Below are positions 53,205 through 63,296 of a stretch of DNA of 64,000 nucleotides, one piece after another. Each line of letters begins with the position of its first letter. The first letter of the stretch is position 1. The DNA is taken from positions 1,240,001 to 1,304,000 of the forward strand of contig NC_007577.1 of assembly GCF_000012645.1 (NCBI RefSeq), given 5' to 3'. The notes below the pieces were generated by a model. It saw only the letters and a list, made by a program, of their open reading frames with translations, was not told the DNA's origin and did no database searches. The DNA comes from Prochlorococcus marinus str. MIT 9312. Lineage in GTDB: Bacteria > Cyanobacteriota > Cyanobacteriia > PCC-6307 > Cyanobiaceae. Made by a program: the position numbers and the translations under genes.

Positions 53205-54161
53205 TTATTGATAAGCCTCAATAATTTTCTGAACTAAAGGATGACGAACTACATCTTCAACAGTTAAGTAACAAAATTTTATACCTTCAGTCTCAGAGAA
53301 AATTCTTGATGCTTCGATGAGGCCACTTTCCTGATCTCTTTTTAAATCAATTTGAGTAATATCTCCGTTTACAACCATTTTTGATCTCTCACCTAATCTG
53401 GTTAAAAACATTCTCATTTGAGAGCAAGTTGTATTTTGTGCTTCATCTAAAATTACCAAAGAGTTATCCAAGGTTCTGCCTCTCATAAATGCTAAAGGAG
53501 CAACTTCAATAATTCCTTTATCTATTAACGAATTTGTTCTATCAAGTCCGAAAATACTATGCAAAGAATCAAATAGGGGTCTTAAATATGGATCTACTTT
53601 TTGTTGCAAATCTCCAGGAAGAAATCCCAAACTTTCACCAGCTTCTACGGCTGGTCTTGTTAAAACAATTTTTTCTATTTTTTTCTCGTTCAATAGTCTT
53701 GCTGCGCAAACAGTTGCCAAAAATGTCTTACCAGTTCCAGCTGGACCAATTGCGAACGTAAGATCAAAGGTTTCAATTGATTCAACATATTCTTTTTGTC
53801 TTATAGTTCTTGGTCTTAAATATCTTCCCTCCTTGGAACGCGCAAGAACTTTTTTCCCAAGTTCAGCATGTGAAGAGGACTCTCCCATATTTAAAGAACT
53901 TAAAGCGGCTTTAAGATCTACCTCTGGGACTTCTAGCCCTTGTTCCCAAATTGGTCTTGTCAGCTCTACTAATGCTGATGCCCTCTCAATCTTAGATATA
54001 ACTCCATTCATCTCAAGTTGTAAGCCTCTTATAGTTAAAGAAACTCCTGTTAGAGACTCAAACTTTTTCAAGAAAGAATTTCCAGGCCCAGATAATGCTG
54101 TAGCAGCATCAGAGCTTGGCAAATCAATTGTGAAGTGACCAGTTTTGGAAACTTCCTTCAT
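53205..54161 (-). CDS. phoH: PhoH-like ATPase
   Basis: The 318-residue protein has a KH-like N-terminal part (residues 1-95) and a PhoH NTPase core with Walker A IGPAGTGKTFLA near residue 142, LTRPAVEAGE near 165, GFLPGDL near 175 and Walker B VILDEAQNTT near 235. It is probably an ATP-dependent RNA-related enzyme, judging by the family. It starts 36 bp after rpsP and may be in the ffh-rpsP-phoH transcript. Confidence 0.93.
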   Translation of the reverse strand: MKEVSKTGHFTIDLPSSDAATALSGPGNSFLKKFESLTGVSLTIRGLQLEMNGVISKIERASALVELTRPIWEQGLEVPEVDLKAALSSLNMGESSSHAELGKKVLARSKEGRYLRPRTIRQKEYVESIETFDLTFAIGPAGTGKTFLATVCAARLLNEKKIEKIVLTRPAVEAGESLGFLPGDLQQKVDPYLRPLFDSLHSIFGLDRTNSLIDKGIIEVAPLAFMRGRTLDNSLVILDEAQNTTCSQMRMFLTRLGERSKMVVNGDITQIDLKRDQESGLIEASRIFSETEGIKFCYLTVEDVVRHPLVQKIIEAYQ

Positions 54162-54197
54162 TTAGTTGTTGTATAAGAATAAAAATTTATCAAACCA

Positions 54198-54563
54198 CTA
54201 GCTTTCAGCTTCATTACTATCGCTTTCAGCTTTACTACTATCATTTTCTTCGTTTTTGATCTTAGCTTTAGCTACTTTTTCCTTCTCTAACTTTGCTTTA
54301 CCTATTGCAATTGAGGGTCTTTCTTTTTTTTCTAATAACCCTCCCTTTTCTAACAAATTCCTCACGACATCAGTTGGCTGCGCACCCTGAGTAAGTCTTA
54401 TCCTCAAAGCTTCCGTATTAAGCCTAGTTTCCTTAGTTCTTGGATTATAAAAACCTAGCTCTTGTAGAGGTCTACCATCTCTTCTGGAAGTACTATTGCA
54501 TGCAACAATTCTGAAACTTGCTTCTTTTTTCTTTCCAAAGCGCTTAAGGCGCAACTTAATCAT
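54198..54563 (-). CDS. rpsP: 30S ribosomal protein S16
   Basis: The first ~80 residues are S16: [37 protein letters not shown] and [12 protein letters not shown]. The last ~40 are a lysine- and glutamate-rich extension ([20 protein letters not shown]) that is common in cyanobacterial S16. The total length is 121. It lies between ffh and phoH on the same strand with 54- and 36-bp gaps, consistent with an operon for translation and protein targeting. Confidence 0.97.
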
Positions 54564-54617
54564 CTTAAATTAATACGTTTTTAATAATAATATCATTTAA
54601 AGGTAAGAATTTAGAAA

Positions 54618-56087
54618 CTATAAATCAGCAAACCCTTTTTTCTTTTTATTATTTTTTTGTTTTTTCATCGGTTTGTTACTACTCATTCCTGACATTCCTC
54701 CCATTCCTGGCATTCCTCCCATTCCTGGCATTCCTCCCATTCCTGGCATTCCTCCCATTCCTGGCATTCCTCCCATTCCTGGCATTCCTCCATTCGACAT
54801 TTGTTTCATGAAACCTCTCATTCTTTGAAAATCAGCCAATACTTTATCTACATCTTTTGCTTCATATCCACTACCCTGAGCGATCCTTTGTCTTCTTGAA
54901 GGTTGAGCAGCAAGAACCTCAGGTTTTTGTTTCTCCTCAAGAGTCATAGAGGAGATCATAGATTCTATTTTCTTAAGTTGATATTCACCATCTTTTATCA
55001 TCCCATCGTCTATTTTATTCATTCCAGGTATTAACTTTATCAATCCACCAAGTGAACCCATCCTTTTAATTAATCTCATTTGCTTAACAAAATCATTAAA
55101 ATCAAAAGTTGCTTCTTGGAGTTTCTTTTGCATTACTTCAGCATCAGCAAGCTCAACTTCTTTTTGGGCTTTTTCTACTAATGTCAATACATCGCCCATT
55201 CCTAAAATTCTGCTGGCCATTCTTTCTGGATGGAATGGTTGCAGTGCCTCTATTTTTTCGCCTACACCAATAAATTTAATTGGTTTACCACTTATTTTTC
55301 TTATTGATAAAGCTGCGCCTCCTCTTGAGTCTCCATCCAACTTTGTTAATATCGCTCCTGAAATACCTACTTTTTCATGAAATGACTTTGTCAAGTCAGC
55401 AGCTTCTTGCCCAATCATAGAATCAACAACAAGCAAAACCTCATCAGGATTAGAAACTTCTTTTATCCGAACCATTTCACTCATCATTGAATCATCTATT
55501 TGCAATCTTCCTGCAGTGTCAATAATGATCGAGTTAAAATTATTTTCATTCGCATAATTCAATGCATCCTTTGTTATTTCCTCTGGTTTGCTATTTTTTT
55601 CTTTCGCCGAAAAAACTTCTAAATCATATTGACTGCCCAATGTTTTAAGTTGCTCTACAGCTGCTGGTCGATAAATATCTGCAGCCACCAAAAGAACTTT
55701 TTTATCTTTTTCCTTCAGATAAAGGCCCAATTTTCCTGTCGCAGTTGTTTTACCAGCTCCCTGAAGTCCAGCCATTAAAATTACAGTAGGACTACTTTGA
55801 TTTTCATTTAATGGAGAATTTTCATTCCCCATAATATTAATCAATTCTTTATTAACAACTTCTATAAATTTTTGACCTGGGTTTACACCCCTAACCACTT
55901 CTTCTCCAATAGCTTTATCTTTTACATCTGATATAAACTCTTTTACTACAGATAAACTAACATCGGCATCTAATAATGCTCGTTTAACTTCCTTCAAGGC
56001 ATCATTTATATTGTTTTCACTAATTTTTGCCTCGCCTCTTAAACCTTTTACTGCGTCTTCAAAGCGTGATGAGAGTTCATCAAACAT
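54618..56087 (-). CDS. ffh: Signal recognition particle protein Ffh
   Basis: The 489-residue GTPase has an N-terminal four-helix bundle (1-95), the G domain with GLQGAGKTTATGKL near residue 107, DTAGRLQ near 190, TKLDGDSRGG near 247 and GVGEKIEALQPF near 274, and a methionine-rich M domain from about 320. The C-terminus has five MPGMGG repeats (near residues 432-465) followed by MSGMSSNK and a basic tail. It binds signal sequences and 4.5S RNA in co-translational targeting. The repeat makes the M domain tail longer than usual. Confidence 0.97.
   Translation of the reverse strand: MFDELSSRFEDAVKGLRGEAKISENNINDALKEVKRALLDADVSLSVVKEFISDVKDKAIGEEVVRGVNPGQKFIEVVNKELINIMGNENSPLNENQSSPTVILMAGLQGAGKTTATGKLGLYLKEKDKKVLLVAADIYRPAAVEQLKTLGSQYDLEVFSAKEKNSKPEEITKDALNYANENNFNSIIIDTAGRLQIDDSMMSEMVRIKEVSNPDEVLLVVDSMIGQEAADLTKSFHEKVGISGAILTKLDGDSRGGAALSIRKISGKPIKFIGVGEKIEALQPFHPERMASRILGMGDVLTLVEKAQKEVELADAEVMQKKLQEATFDFNDFVKQMRLIKRMGSLGGLIKLIPGMNKIDDGMIKDGEYQLKKIESMISSMTLEEKQKPEVLAAQPSRRQRIAQGSGYEAKDVDKVLADFQRMRGFMKQMSNGGMPGMGGMPGMGGMPGMGGMPGMGGMPGMGGMSGMSSNKPMKKQKNNKKKKGFADL
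54693..54790 (-). repeat. 18-bp tandem repeat inside ffh
   Basis: About five copies of an 18-bp unit, CATTCCTCCCATTCCTGG on the plus strand, are nearly identical. They encode repeated MPGMGG in the Ffh tail. Because units are in-frame multiples of three, copy-number change would not break the gene. Near identity at the DNA level points to recent slippage. Confidence 0.9.
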
Positions 56088-56134
56088 TATTAAAAAGTAA
56101 TTTTAATTATTATAGATGATCTAGAAGTTTATAT

Positions 56135-58240
56135 TTACAGGCCGCTTACAAAATCAACCAACTTCCATGATTTATTAGAAAAACCCAAAATATATTTGAC
56201 TTTTAGAGGAGTCAACGATGTTTCATTAACAAACTCTCCAGAACTCTTTATTATTCTTTCTAAGTAATTTAATTCAACTAAAACAACTATCCTCGAAGAA
56301 GTTTGTGATTCCAAATCTATCTTAATTATTTGGGAATTAATTTCTTTGTATATTCCTTTCTTTATATCATTTTTTCTTTCTTCAATTGTTCTGTCAATCA
56401 AACCATTACTAACAATCTTGGAGAGATTAATTTCACTCTTTCCAGCTAAGTAATTACTTTTACTTATAAGCCAAACATTAATTAAATTTCTTATATCTTC
56501 TAAAGAAGGCGAGGCTTGATTGACTTCTTTAACCTGAAAGGAATTCTTGGCATTGGGGTTTTTAATAATAGGCTTCAATTCATTTAGAGAGTCTTTTTTG
56601 ATTTCTTTAATAATTACTTTATCTATAACCTTTTCATTTTTATCTACAGCTATTAAAGGTTTATCCGTAACAGTTTTATCTTGAATTGAATTTTTAAAAT
56701 TATTTCTTAAAAATCCAATCCCAATACCAAATGCAAATAATATCAAAAACGCATATAGATAAATTAAGTAAGGTGAATTATTATTAAACTCTTGATTTTT
56801 CAAAAATTCCCCAAAACTAAACTTTAATTCAGCAATTTTTTCAATTAAGTACCTATAAAACTCTATTGGTTTATTTTTAAATATTTCCTCATTAAATTTA
56901 TTTTCTTCTAAGTCAAGTTTTTCATATTCTTGTTTTATCCCACCTGGCCAAGGTAATCTCCTTTCATCAGCATTGGCTATATTACTATCAAAAGCATCAG
57001 TAATTTTTGTATAAGATTCTTTTTCAATCTGTTGATTCTGAAGATTTGATTTGATTGTAGTTTTATTTGATTTCTTTTCTAATTTCTCAATAAATTCTTG
57101 AATTTCCCTATCTTCAAACCAAGAATCTAAATCCACCTCTTTTGAGTCAATATCTCTATAGCCAACTAAAACATCATTCTCTAACCAATTTTTACAAAAA
57201 ACACATATCGCTTCTAACTTATTTCCTGGATAATTATTAAGCCAATCCCGTAATTTCTCATCAGAACTGCTAGAGAACCTTGCAGATGCCTGATCAATAT
57301 CTGCCAAAAGCAAGTCTAGACAACCAATAAGAGGCATTGAATCAAGACCTGATAAATTCAGTTTCTTCAAGATTCTCCTGGCTTCAAATAATTTTTCCGG
57401 CTTTCTTCTTGAGAAACCAATTGCTGACAAGGATAGAAAAGCTAAAAATCCTGCTTCTAATGATCCTTTTTTTTGTAATTCAAGAAACAAATCAATCTGT
57501 TCTTGAACTGTCAAATACGGCTTTATTTGTTGAAAAAAGGCTTCAAATTCTTGCTGATTTAGATAATCTCCATATTCAGATTTATTATTACCTTCCAAGC
57601 CACCTCTTTTAATTATTAAATTTTCCAACATAGTTAAGCCTTTTTTATGAGACTCCTGTTCATTTAAATCCCTACTAAGTAGATCTAGGATCCTGTAAGG
57701 AAGCAGAGCAACCAAGTCTTCTTCAAGTTCTTTCCTTCTTTCTCCAAGCTTTCCCATTCTTTGAAGAAGTTGTATACCCTCATGTAAAAAGTCTGCAGCG
57801 TTTGAATAGGATCTAAGCTGTTGTTCTTGAATTGCAGAATCTCTAGCTGTTAAAGCAGCCAATAAAGTTAAATCAGCTTCTCTACTACTTCCTAAAGCTG
57901 GAGTTTGTGGCGGCTGTAATGCTTTTCTTGTGATTTTAAACGCTTCTTTTGGGGAACCCGATTCCCAAAGAAGTATTAATCCTGCCACTTCTCTATTTGA
58001 GGAAAACTCCAGTCCAGATGCCCCATTTAATAACAAATTTTCGTACTCTCTCCTACTTTCTGGATCTGTAAGTAAATCAGCAGTTAGGCGAAGCAACTCC
58101 GATCTTTGGGTTAAAACTTCGTAAGTAAAACCTTCATCAGGCGTTTTGTCCAGCCGTAATTGAAACGCCCTTAATATTTCCTCAGAGGTTGCAGAGGGGC
58201 TTACGCCAATTAAACGAAAATGGTCTAAAGGGAGTTCCAA
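56135..58240 (-). CDS. ftn2: Cell division protein Ftn2/ZipN (ARC6-like)
   Basis: The 701-residue protein has a J-domain-like N-terminus (residues 1-70, DHFRLIGVSPSATSEEILRAF). A long helical region follows, with one membrane segment at about residues 495-514, and an IMS/DUF4101-type C-terminal domain from about 575 (SLEDIRNLINVWLISK and WKLVDFVSG at the end). This is the order in cyanobacterial Ftn2 and plant ARC6, which tether FtsZ at mid-cell. The cytoplasmic N-terminus should bind FtsZ. It is 47 bp upstream of ffh and divergent from pdhA. Confidence 0.9.
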   Translation of the reverse strand: MELPLDHFRLIGVSPSATSEEILRAFQLRLDKTPDEGFTYEVLTQRSELLRLTADLLTDPESRREYENLLLNGASGLEFSSNREVAGLILLWESGSPKEAFKITRKALQPPQTPALGSSREADLTLLAALTARDSAIQEQQLRSYSNAADFLHEGIQLLQRMGKLGERRKELEEDLVALLPYRILDLLSRDLNEQESHKKGLTMLENLIIKRGGLEGNNKSEYGDYLNQQEFEAFFQQIKPYLTVQEQIDLFLELQKKGSLEAGFLAFLSLSAIGFSRRKPEKLFEARRILKKLNLSGLDSMPLIGCLDLLLADIDQASARFSSSSDEKLRDWLNNYPGNKLEAICVFCKNWLENDVLVGYRDIDSKEVDLDSWFEDREIQEFIEKLEKKSNKTTIKSNLQNQQIEKESYTKITDAFDSNIANADERRLPWPGGIKQEYEKLDLEENKFNEEIFKNKPIEFYRYLIEKIAELKFSFGEFLKNQEFNNNSPYLIYLYAFLILFAFGIGIGFLRNNFKNSIQDKTVTDKPLIAVDKNEKVIDKVIIKEIKKDSLNELKPIIKNPNAKNSFQVKEVNQASPSLEDIRNLINVWLISKSNYLAGKSEINLSKIVSNGLIDRTIEERKNDIKKGIYKEINSQIIKIDLESQTSSRIVVLVELNYLERIIKSSGEFVNETSLTPLKVKYILGFSNKSWKLVDFVSGL

Positions 58241-58353
58241 ACAATTATCCTATTGAAAATTCTTAGACAAATTTTATCAAGTTAAAAATTTTTTTCATAA
58301 GGTCTTATAGACTTTTAAAAAAAAATAATGAAAATCGCCCTTCACAGCTTAGA

Positions 58354-59427
58354 ATGTTAACAAATCAAAACTTCATTAAGGTATTTTTCTTGGAAACACA
58401 TGTAGAGAGAATCTCAAATCTTCAAGACATAAAAAAAGCCAAATTAGATCGAGAAACCGGATTATTTCTTTATGAAGACATGACGCTTGGTCGAAGATTC
58501 GAAGATAAGTGTGCAGAAATGTATTACAGGGGGAAAATGTTTGGTTTCGTTCATTTATATAACGGGCAAGAGGCTATAAGCACGGGAGTAATTGGTGCTA
58601 TGAGAAAGAAACATGATTGGTTTTGTAGCACTTACCGCGATCATGTTCATGCACTAAGCGCTGGTGTTCCCTCCTTTGAAGTAATGAGTGAACTTTTTGG
58701 TAAAGCTACAGGTTGTAGCAAAGGCCGAGGGGGGTCCATGCACTTATTTTCAAAAGAGCATCACTTACTAGGAGGATATGCATTTATTGGAGAAGGAATT
58801 CCAGTAGCTTTAGGTGCAGCCTTTTCAAGTAAATACAAAAAGGAAGTTGCTGGCAATAATAGTAGTGATTCTGTAACTGCAGCATTCTTTGGAGATGGGA
58901 CTTGCAATAATGGGCAGTTTTTTGAATGTTTAAATATGGCCCAATTATGGAAATTACCCATAATTTTTGTTGTTGAGAATAATAAATGGGCTATTGGTAT
59001 GGCTCACGATAGAGCCACTAGCAATCCTGAAATCTGGAGAAAAGCCTCTGCTTTTGGAATGCATGGCGAGGAAGTTGATGGGATGGATGTATTAGCAGTG
59101 AGAGGAGCGGCACAAAGAGCAATTGAGCGTGCTAGAGCGGGAGAAGGGCCCACACTTTTAGAATGCTTGACTTATAGATACAGAGGACATTCTCTTGCAG
59201 ATCCAGATGAATTAAGGTCTGAAAGAGAGAAAGAGTTTTGGAGTAAAAGAGATCCCATTAAGAAATTAGCCCACGAAATTATTAATGGTAAATTTGCAAC
59301 GGAAGAAGAATTAAAAATTATTGAGAAGAAAATTGATACCGAAATATCTGAGTCAGTTAAAAATGCTTTAGAAGCACCTGAACCTCCTTCACAAGAATTA
59401 ACTAAATATATTTGGGCTGAAGATTAG
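58354..59427 (+). CDS. pdhA: Pyruvate dehydrogenase E1 component alpha subunit
   Basis: The 357-residue thiamine enzyme has [19 protein letters not shown] near residue 55, [20 protein letters not shown] near 125, and the thiamine pyrophosphate motif [17 protein letters not shown] near 190. [17 protein letters not shown] near 280 is the phosphorylation-loop region of E1 alpha. It decarboxylates pyruvate with PdhB, giving acetyl-CoA through E2. The first 20 residues are poorly conserved, so the true start may be a downstream TTG. It is convergent with the sigma factor gene, 1 bp apart. Confidence 0.95.
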   Translation: MLTNQNFIKVFFLETHVERISNLQDIKKAKLDRETGLFLYEDMTLGRRFEDKCAEMYYRGKMFGFVHLYNGQEAISTGVIGAMRKKHDWFCSTYRDHVHALSAGVPSFEVMSELFGKATGCSKGRGGSMHLFSKEHHLLGGYAFIGEGIPVALGAAFSSKYKKEVAGNNSSDSVTAAFFGDGTCNNGQFFECLNMAQLWKLPIIFVVENNKWAIGMAHDRATSNPEIWRKASAFGMHGEEVDGMDVLAVRGAAQRAIERARAGEGPTLLECLTYRYRGHSLADPDELRSEREKEFWSKRDPIKKLAHEIINGKFATEEELKIIEKKIDTEISESVKNALEAPEPPSQELTKYIWAED

Positions 59428-59428
59428 A

Positions 59429-60370
59429 TTAAATCCCACTGGGTAATTTTCTGGTTAAATTTCTTAATTTTCTTAATGCCTTTAGTTCAACTTGTCTAAC
59501 TCTTTCCCTAGAAACTTCTAATAATCTTCCTATTTCAGCAAGAGTATGTCTTTCATTCCCATCTAGCCCAAACCTTAATTTAAGAACATGTTGCTCTTGC
59601 TCGCTTAGATGGCTTAACCACTTCCCAAGTTGTTCTTGATGCATTTTCTGTTCAACTTTATCTAAAGGCTCTTCAGTATTACTATCTGCTATTAAATCAC
59701 CTAAAAAGCTCCTGCCATCATCACCATTAACTGGAGCATCTAAACTACTTGTTGATAAAGCTTGTCTTAAGACAGAATCTAATTCTTCAACATCAATATC
59801 CATTGCTTCTGCAATTTCAATTCTGCTTGGCATCGCACCAAGTTTGTGAGCTAATTCCCTACTAACTTTTCGTATAGCGGCTAATCTTTCGCTTAAATGA
59901 ACTGGTAAACGGATTGTTCTTGATTGACAAGCAATTGCTCTTGTCATACTTTGTCGGATCCACCAAAAAGCGTAAGTAGAAAACTTATATCCTCTTGTAG
60001 GATCAAATTTTTCAACAGCCCTCTCCAAACCAAGAGATCCTTCTTGAACTAAATCAAGAAGTTCGAGTCCTTTGCCCTGATATTTTTTTGCGACACTGAC
60101 AACTAATCTTAAATTAGCTTTCATCATTCTCTCTTTAGCTCTTCTACCAATTTTTATTATTCTTTTTTGCTGCGTTGTAAATTCTTTAATTTTTTCATTT
60201 AATTGACCATCCTCGGTGAGAATCATCATTTTCTGAACTTGATTGCCCAATTCAATCTCTTCAGCAGGAGTTAACAAAGGAACCCTACCGATATTTTGCA
60301 AATACCAGCTTATCGGATCATTACCTCTTCTCTTTGGTGGTTCTGCTGGAACTCCTAATGTTGAAACCAT
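59429..60370 (-). CDS. Group 2 RNA polymerase sigma factor (SigA/RpoD-like)
   Basis: The 313-residue sigma-70 protein lacks the long region 1.1. Region 1.2 is DPISWYLQNIGRVPLLTPAEEIEL. Region 2 follows with NLRLVVSVAKKYQGKGLELLDLVQEG and the -10 recognition part YKFSTYAFWWIRQSMTRA. Region 3 has PSRIEIAEAMDI and region 4 ends in GRLLEVSRERVRQVELKALRKL. Short length and structure place it in group 2, alternative but non-essential sigma factors used in circadian, light or nutrient responses. The 141 bp in front contain its promoter. Which of the host's several group 2 factors this is remains unassigned. Confidence 0.93.
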   Translation of the reverse strand: MVSTLGVPAEPPKRRGNDPISWYLQNIGRVPLLTPAEEIELGNQVQKMMILTEDGQLNEKIKEFTTQQKRIIKIGRRAKERMMKANLRLVVSVAKKYQGKGLELLDLVQEGSLGLERAVEKFDPTRGYKFSTYAFWWIRQSMTRAIACQSRTIRLPVHLSERLAAIRKVSRELAHKLGAMPSRIEIAEAMDIDVEELDSVLRQALSTSSLDAPVNGDDGRSFLGDLIADSNTEEPLDKVEQKMHQEQLGKWLSHLSEQEQHVLKLRFGLDGNERHTLAEIGRLLEVSRERVRQVELKALRKLRNLTRKLPSGI

Positions 60371-60511
60371 TTTATGACCTAAATCAAGGTATTAAAACTT
60401 TCCTACATTTTTTTGAAAATAGCGGAATATTTAATGCGCGCTTCAGATTTCATGTAATATTTGTTTATTTATGTGTTTAAAACTAAAAATAACTCTCTTA
60501 AATTGTTTCTT

Positions 60512-62077
60512 TCAAGATATTTGTCTCGTTTTCCTATTTCTCATTAGTTTAGATAATTCATCACCAATTGCAGATGCATTTGATCCCTTTTTACACTTTG
60601 ATGCAGCAAATGAATGCAAAAGTACATATTTAGCAAAAAATTCGGTTGTTATATTTCTACTAAAGGTTAAATCAATCGCAGAACTGCCCGCCACAAATCC
60701 AGATAAAAGATCACCCAATCCTGCTCTGGCTGTCTGAGAATCGGTTCCAAAAAGTTGCCATGCTTTTTTATTGTCAGCGACTGTGCTATTAGCTCCCTTT
60801 AACAAAACACTTATATTAAATTCTTTTGCTGCATTAAGAGCTATTTCAACATTAGTCTCACCTTTGATATTAGGGAATAACCTTGAAAACTCTTTGCTAT
60901 GAGGTGTAATCCATGTTTTGAATTTCCTCCCTAAAAAAAATTTTGATCCTAATTTAGATTCCGAGATTCTATTGAGTGCATCTGCATCCAAGATCAATAA
61001 TCCTTCAAAACTCAAAAGATAGTCTTTTGATTTTTCCCAATCATCACTATCAATTCCTATCCCTGGACCTACAGCTAATGAATCAAATGCACTTAAATCA
61101 ATATTCTTTAATGCACTTAATAAAGATGCATTTCCATTTTGATTAGATTGCATAGTTCCTTTTAAAACTATTTCTGGAGCAACTTGCCAAATAGATTCAG
61201 CAACCAAATCTGGCAGGACAGCAGAGATAAAACCTGCTCCACTTGATATGGCCCCTTTTAATGCTAAGTATGCAGCGCCAGGATATTTTTCACTCCCGGC
61301 GATTAATAATGTTCTTCCTCTTTTATATTTGTTGGAATTTTTTGGTAGAAAAGGTAAATCAATATTTTTTAAATCTTTGTAAGTAACCTTAAAAATCTTT
61401 TTTTCAACATTGGACAATTTACTAATAGGTACCCCAACATCAATATGGTTCAATTCTCCAATAAAAGGTAGAGCAGAATCTAGCGTTAACCCAATTTTAT
61501 TAAGACCTACAGCTAAAGTATAATCTGCCTTTACTGCATCATCAAAAACAGGCTCTCCTTTATCAGGACATAATCCTGTAGGAATATCAATACTTATTAC
61601 CTTGCCATATTTGTTATGAAATTTCTGATTAAATAATTTAATTAATTTAATATCAACTTTTCTTGTTTGATTGTTACCAAAAACAGCATCAATCCAGAGT
61701 TCTTTCCCATTCGCATCGGGGGCCTCTTCTAATTTTGTGACACCAATAGATGTAAGATAATTAACGTGGTCAATTGTTAATGTTTTTTTTATTGGGAATG
61801 GACACCATACCTTAACTAAATATCCTTGCAAAAAAAGCTCTCTAGCTATTACGGCACCATCCCCGCCATTATGCCCAGGACCTATTAAAACAGTTATTCC
61901 ATTCTTTAGAAGAGGTTTCCTTTTTAAAAGCCATCTACTAATTTGGATACCAGCTTTTTCCATCAATGCTGCTTGGGGCATCCCATCAGAAAACATTTCT
62001 TTCTCTAGTATCAACATTTGCTTTGAATCAACAATTAAATGTTTTGAGTCAATTGTTGGCCATATAATTTCGTTCAT
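60512..62077 (-). CDS. nnr: Bifunctional NAD(P)H-hydrate epimerase/dehydratase
   Basis: Residues about 15-215 are the NnrE epimerase (LIGPGHNGGDGAVIAREL, SIDIPTGLCPDKG, ADYTLAVGLNKIGL). Residues about 235-521 are the NnrD dehydratase (LLIAGSEKYPGAAYLALKG, VGPGIGID, LILDADALN, TPHSKEFSRLF, and GLGDLLSG). It repairs damaged NAD(P)H hydrates with ADP or ATP. The fusion and order are the usual bacterial form. The C-terminus after FSRNITTEF is slightly shorter and less conserved. It is divergent from mnmA over 46 bp. Confidence 0.94.
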   Translation of the reverse strand: MNEIIWPTIDSKHLIVDSKQMLILEKEMFSDGMPQAALMEKAGIQISRWLLKRKPLLKNGITVLIGPGHNGGDGAVIARELFLQGYLVKVWCPFPIKKTLTIDHVNYLTSIGVTKLEEAPDANGKELWIDAVFGNNQTRKVDIKLIKLFNQKFHNKYGKVISIDIPTGLCPDKGEPVFDDAVKADYTLAVGLNKIGLTLDSALPFIGELNHIDVGVPISKLSNVEKKIFKVTYKDLKNIDLPFLPKNSNKYKRGRTLLIAGSEKYPGAAYLALKGAISSGAGFISAVLPDLVAESIWQVAPEIVLKGTMQSNQNGNASLLSALKNIDLSAFDSLAVGPGIGIDSDDWEKSKDYLLSFEGLLILDADALNRISESKLGSKFFLGRKFKTWITPHSKEFSRLFPNIKGETNVEIALNAAKEFNISVLLKGANSTVADNKKAWQLFGTDSQTARAGLGDLLSGFVAGSSAIDLTFSRNITTEFFAKYVLLHSFAASKCKKGSNASAIGDELSKLMRNRKTRQIS

Positions 62078-62123
62078 AATTAGTACAAAGCAATTGAAGT
62101 ACTGTTCAAAAATTTAAATTTCC

Positions 62124-63281
62124 ATGTTAAAGACACAAAAGGATAAAAAATTAGAGAACAATTTTTCTAATAATAATAAAACTAAAAAGAAGAAAAATAT
62201 TATTGTAGGTCTTTCTGGTGGCGTAGATAGTTCCCTTTCAGCTGCTCTTCTTGTAGAAAGTGGCTGGGATGTTGAGGGACTAACTCTTTGGCTAATGAAA
62301 GGACAAGGCTCCTGTTGTTCTGAAGGATTAGTAGATGCTGCTGGCCTTTGTGAAGATTTAGGAATTAATCATAAAATAATAGATTCAAGAGAAATTTTCG
62401 AAAGAGAGGTAATTAAAAAAACTACTGAAGGCTACGAGAAAGGATTCACTCCACTTCCATGTTCGATGTGCAATAAGAATGTGAAGTTTGAAGAGATGCT
62501 TAATTACGCAATAAACAAAAAAGACTTTACTCATATTGCGACAGGACATTACGCAAGGATAAAAAAATCATCTTATGCTGAAACACTTGATTACAAGAGC
62601 TTTGTATTTAAGGACTTCCTTCTGCTCAGAGGTACTGACGAGAACAAAGACCAAAGTTATTTTCTTTATTCTCTTTCACAAGAAGTACTAAGCAGATTAG
62701 TATTTCCTCTTGGTGAAATGAAAAAAGAAGAAACTAGAAAGGAAGCCCTGAGATTAGGCCTTAGAACCGCTCAAAAACCAGAAAGTCAAGATTTATGTTT
62801 AGTTGAGCATTATGGATCAATGCAGAGATTTATCGACAAACACATTGAACCCAAAGAAGGAGAAATAATACATGTAAATGGGAAAGTCCTAGGCACTCAC
62901 AATGGTATTCATCACTTTACAATAGGCCAAAGAAAAGGTTTGGGCATTGCTTGGCCTGAACCATTATATGTAAAAAGTTTAGACAGGGTAAAAAACATTG
63001 TTTATGTGGCAGATAAAAGTGATCTATTTAATAGAGAAGCAATAATTAGTAAGGTTAACTGGGTTTCAATAGAAGAACCTAAGCAAGAGATAGAAGTAGA
63101 AGCACAAATCAGATATAGAAGTCATCCAGTAAAAGGAACTTTAATACCTATGAAAAATTCAGATAATCCAGCGAATACATTTAAATTAATTTTTGAAGAA
63201 AGTCAAAGTTCGGTAACGCCCGGACAAGCTGCAGTTTTTTATAAAGGGGAAATTTTATTAGGTGGTGGATTAATTAATTAA
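62124..63281 (+). CDS. mnmA: tRNA-specific 2-thiouridylase
   Basis: The 385-residue enzyme has the PP-loop [18 protein letters not shown] near residue 27, a catalytic Cys in [13 protein letters not shown] near 112, [10 protein letters not shown] near 142, [11 protein letters not shown] near 178, and the second Cys in [13 protein letters not shown] near 217. It thiolates U34 of Lys, Glu and Gln tRNAs. The ~25-residue N-terminal lysine-rich leader is not conserved in the family. Its stop lies in an (ATTA) repeat that also carries the convergent lnt stop. Confidence 0.95.
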
Positions 63282-63296
63282 TTAATTAATTAATTT
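63269..63296. repeat. Tetranucleotide ATTA tandem repeat
   Basis: About six and a half head-to-tail ATTA units lie across the 3' ends of mnmA and lnt. The repeat is also palindromic. Both genes' stop codons fall inside it, so unit changes could alter the last residues of either protein slightly. Confidence 0.85.

Noticed and set aside
54693-54790. Regular repeats that could suggest a CRISPR array
   Set aside because: The units are contiguous without spacers and encode an in-frame Met/Gly repeat of Ffh. No CRISPR or cas genes were seen anywhere.
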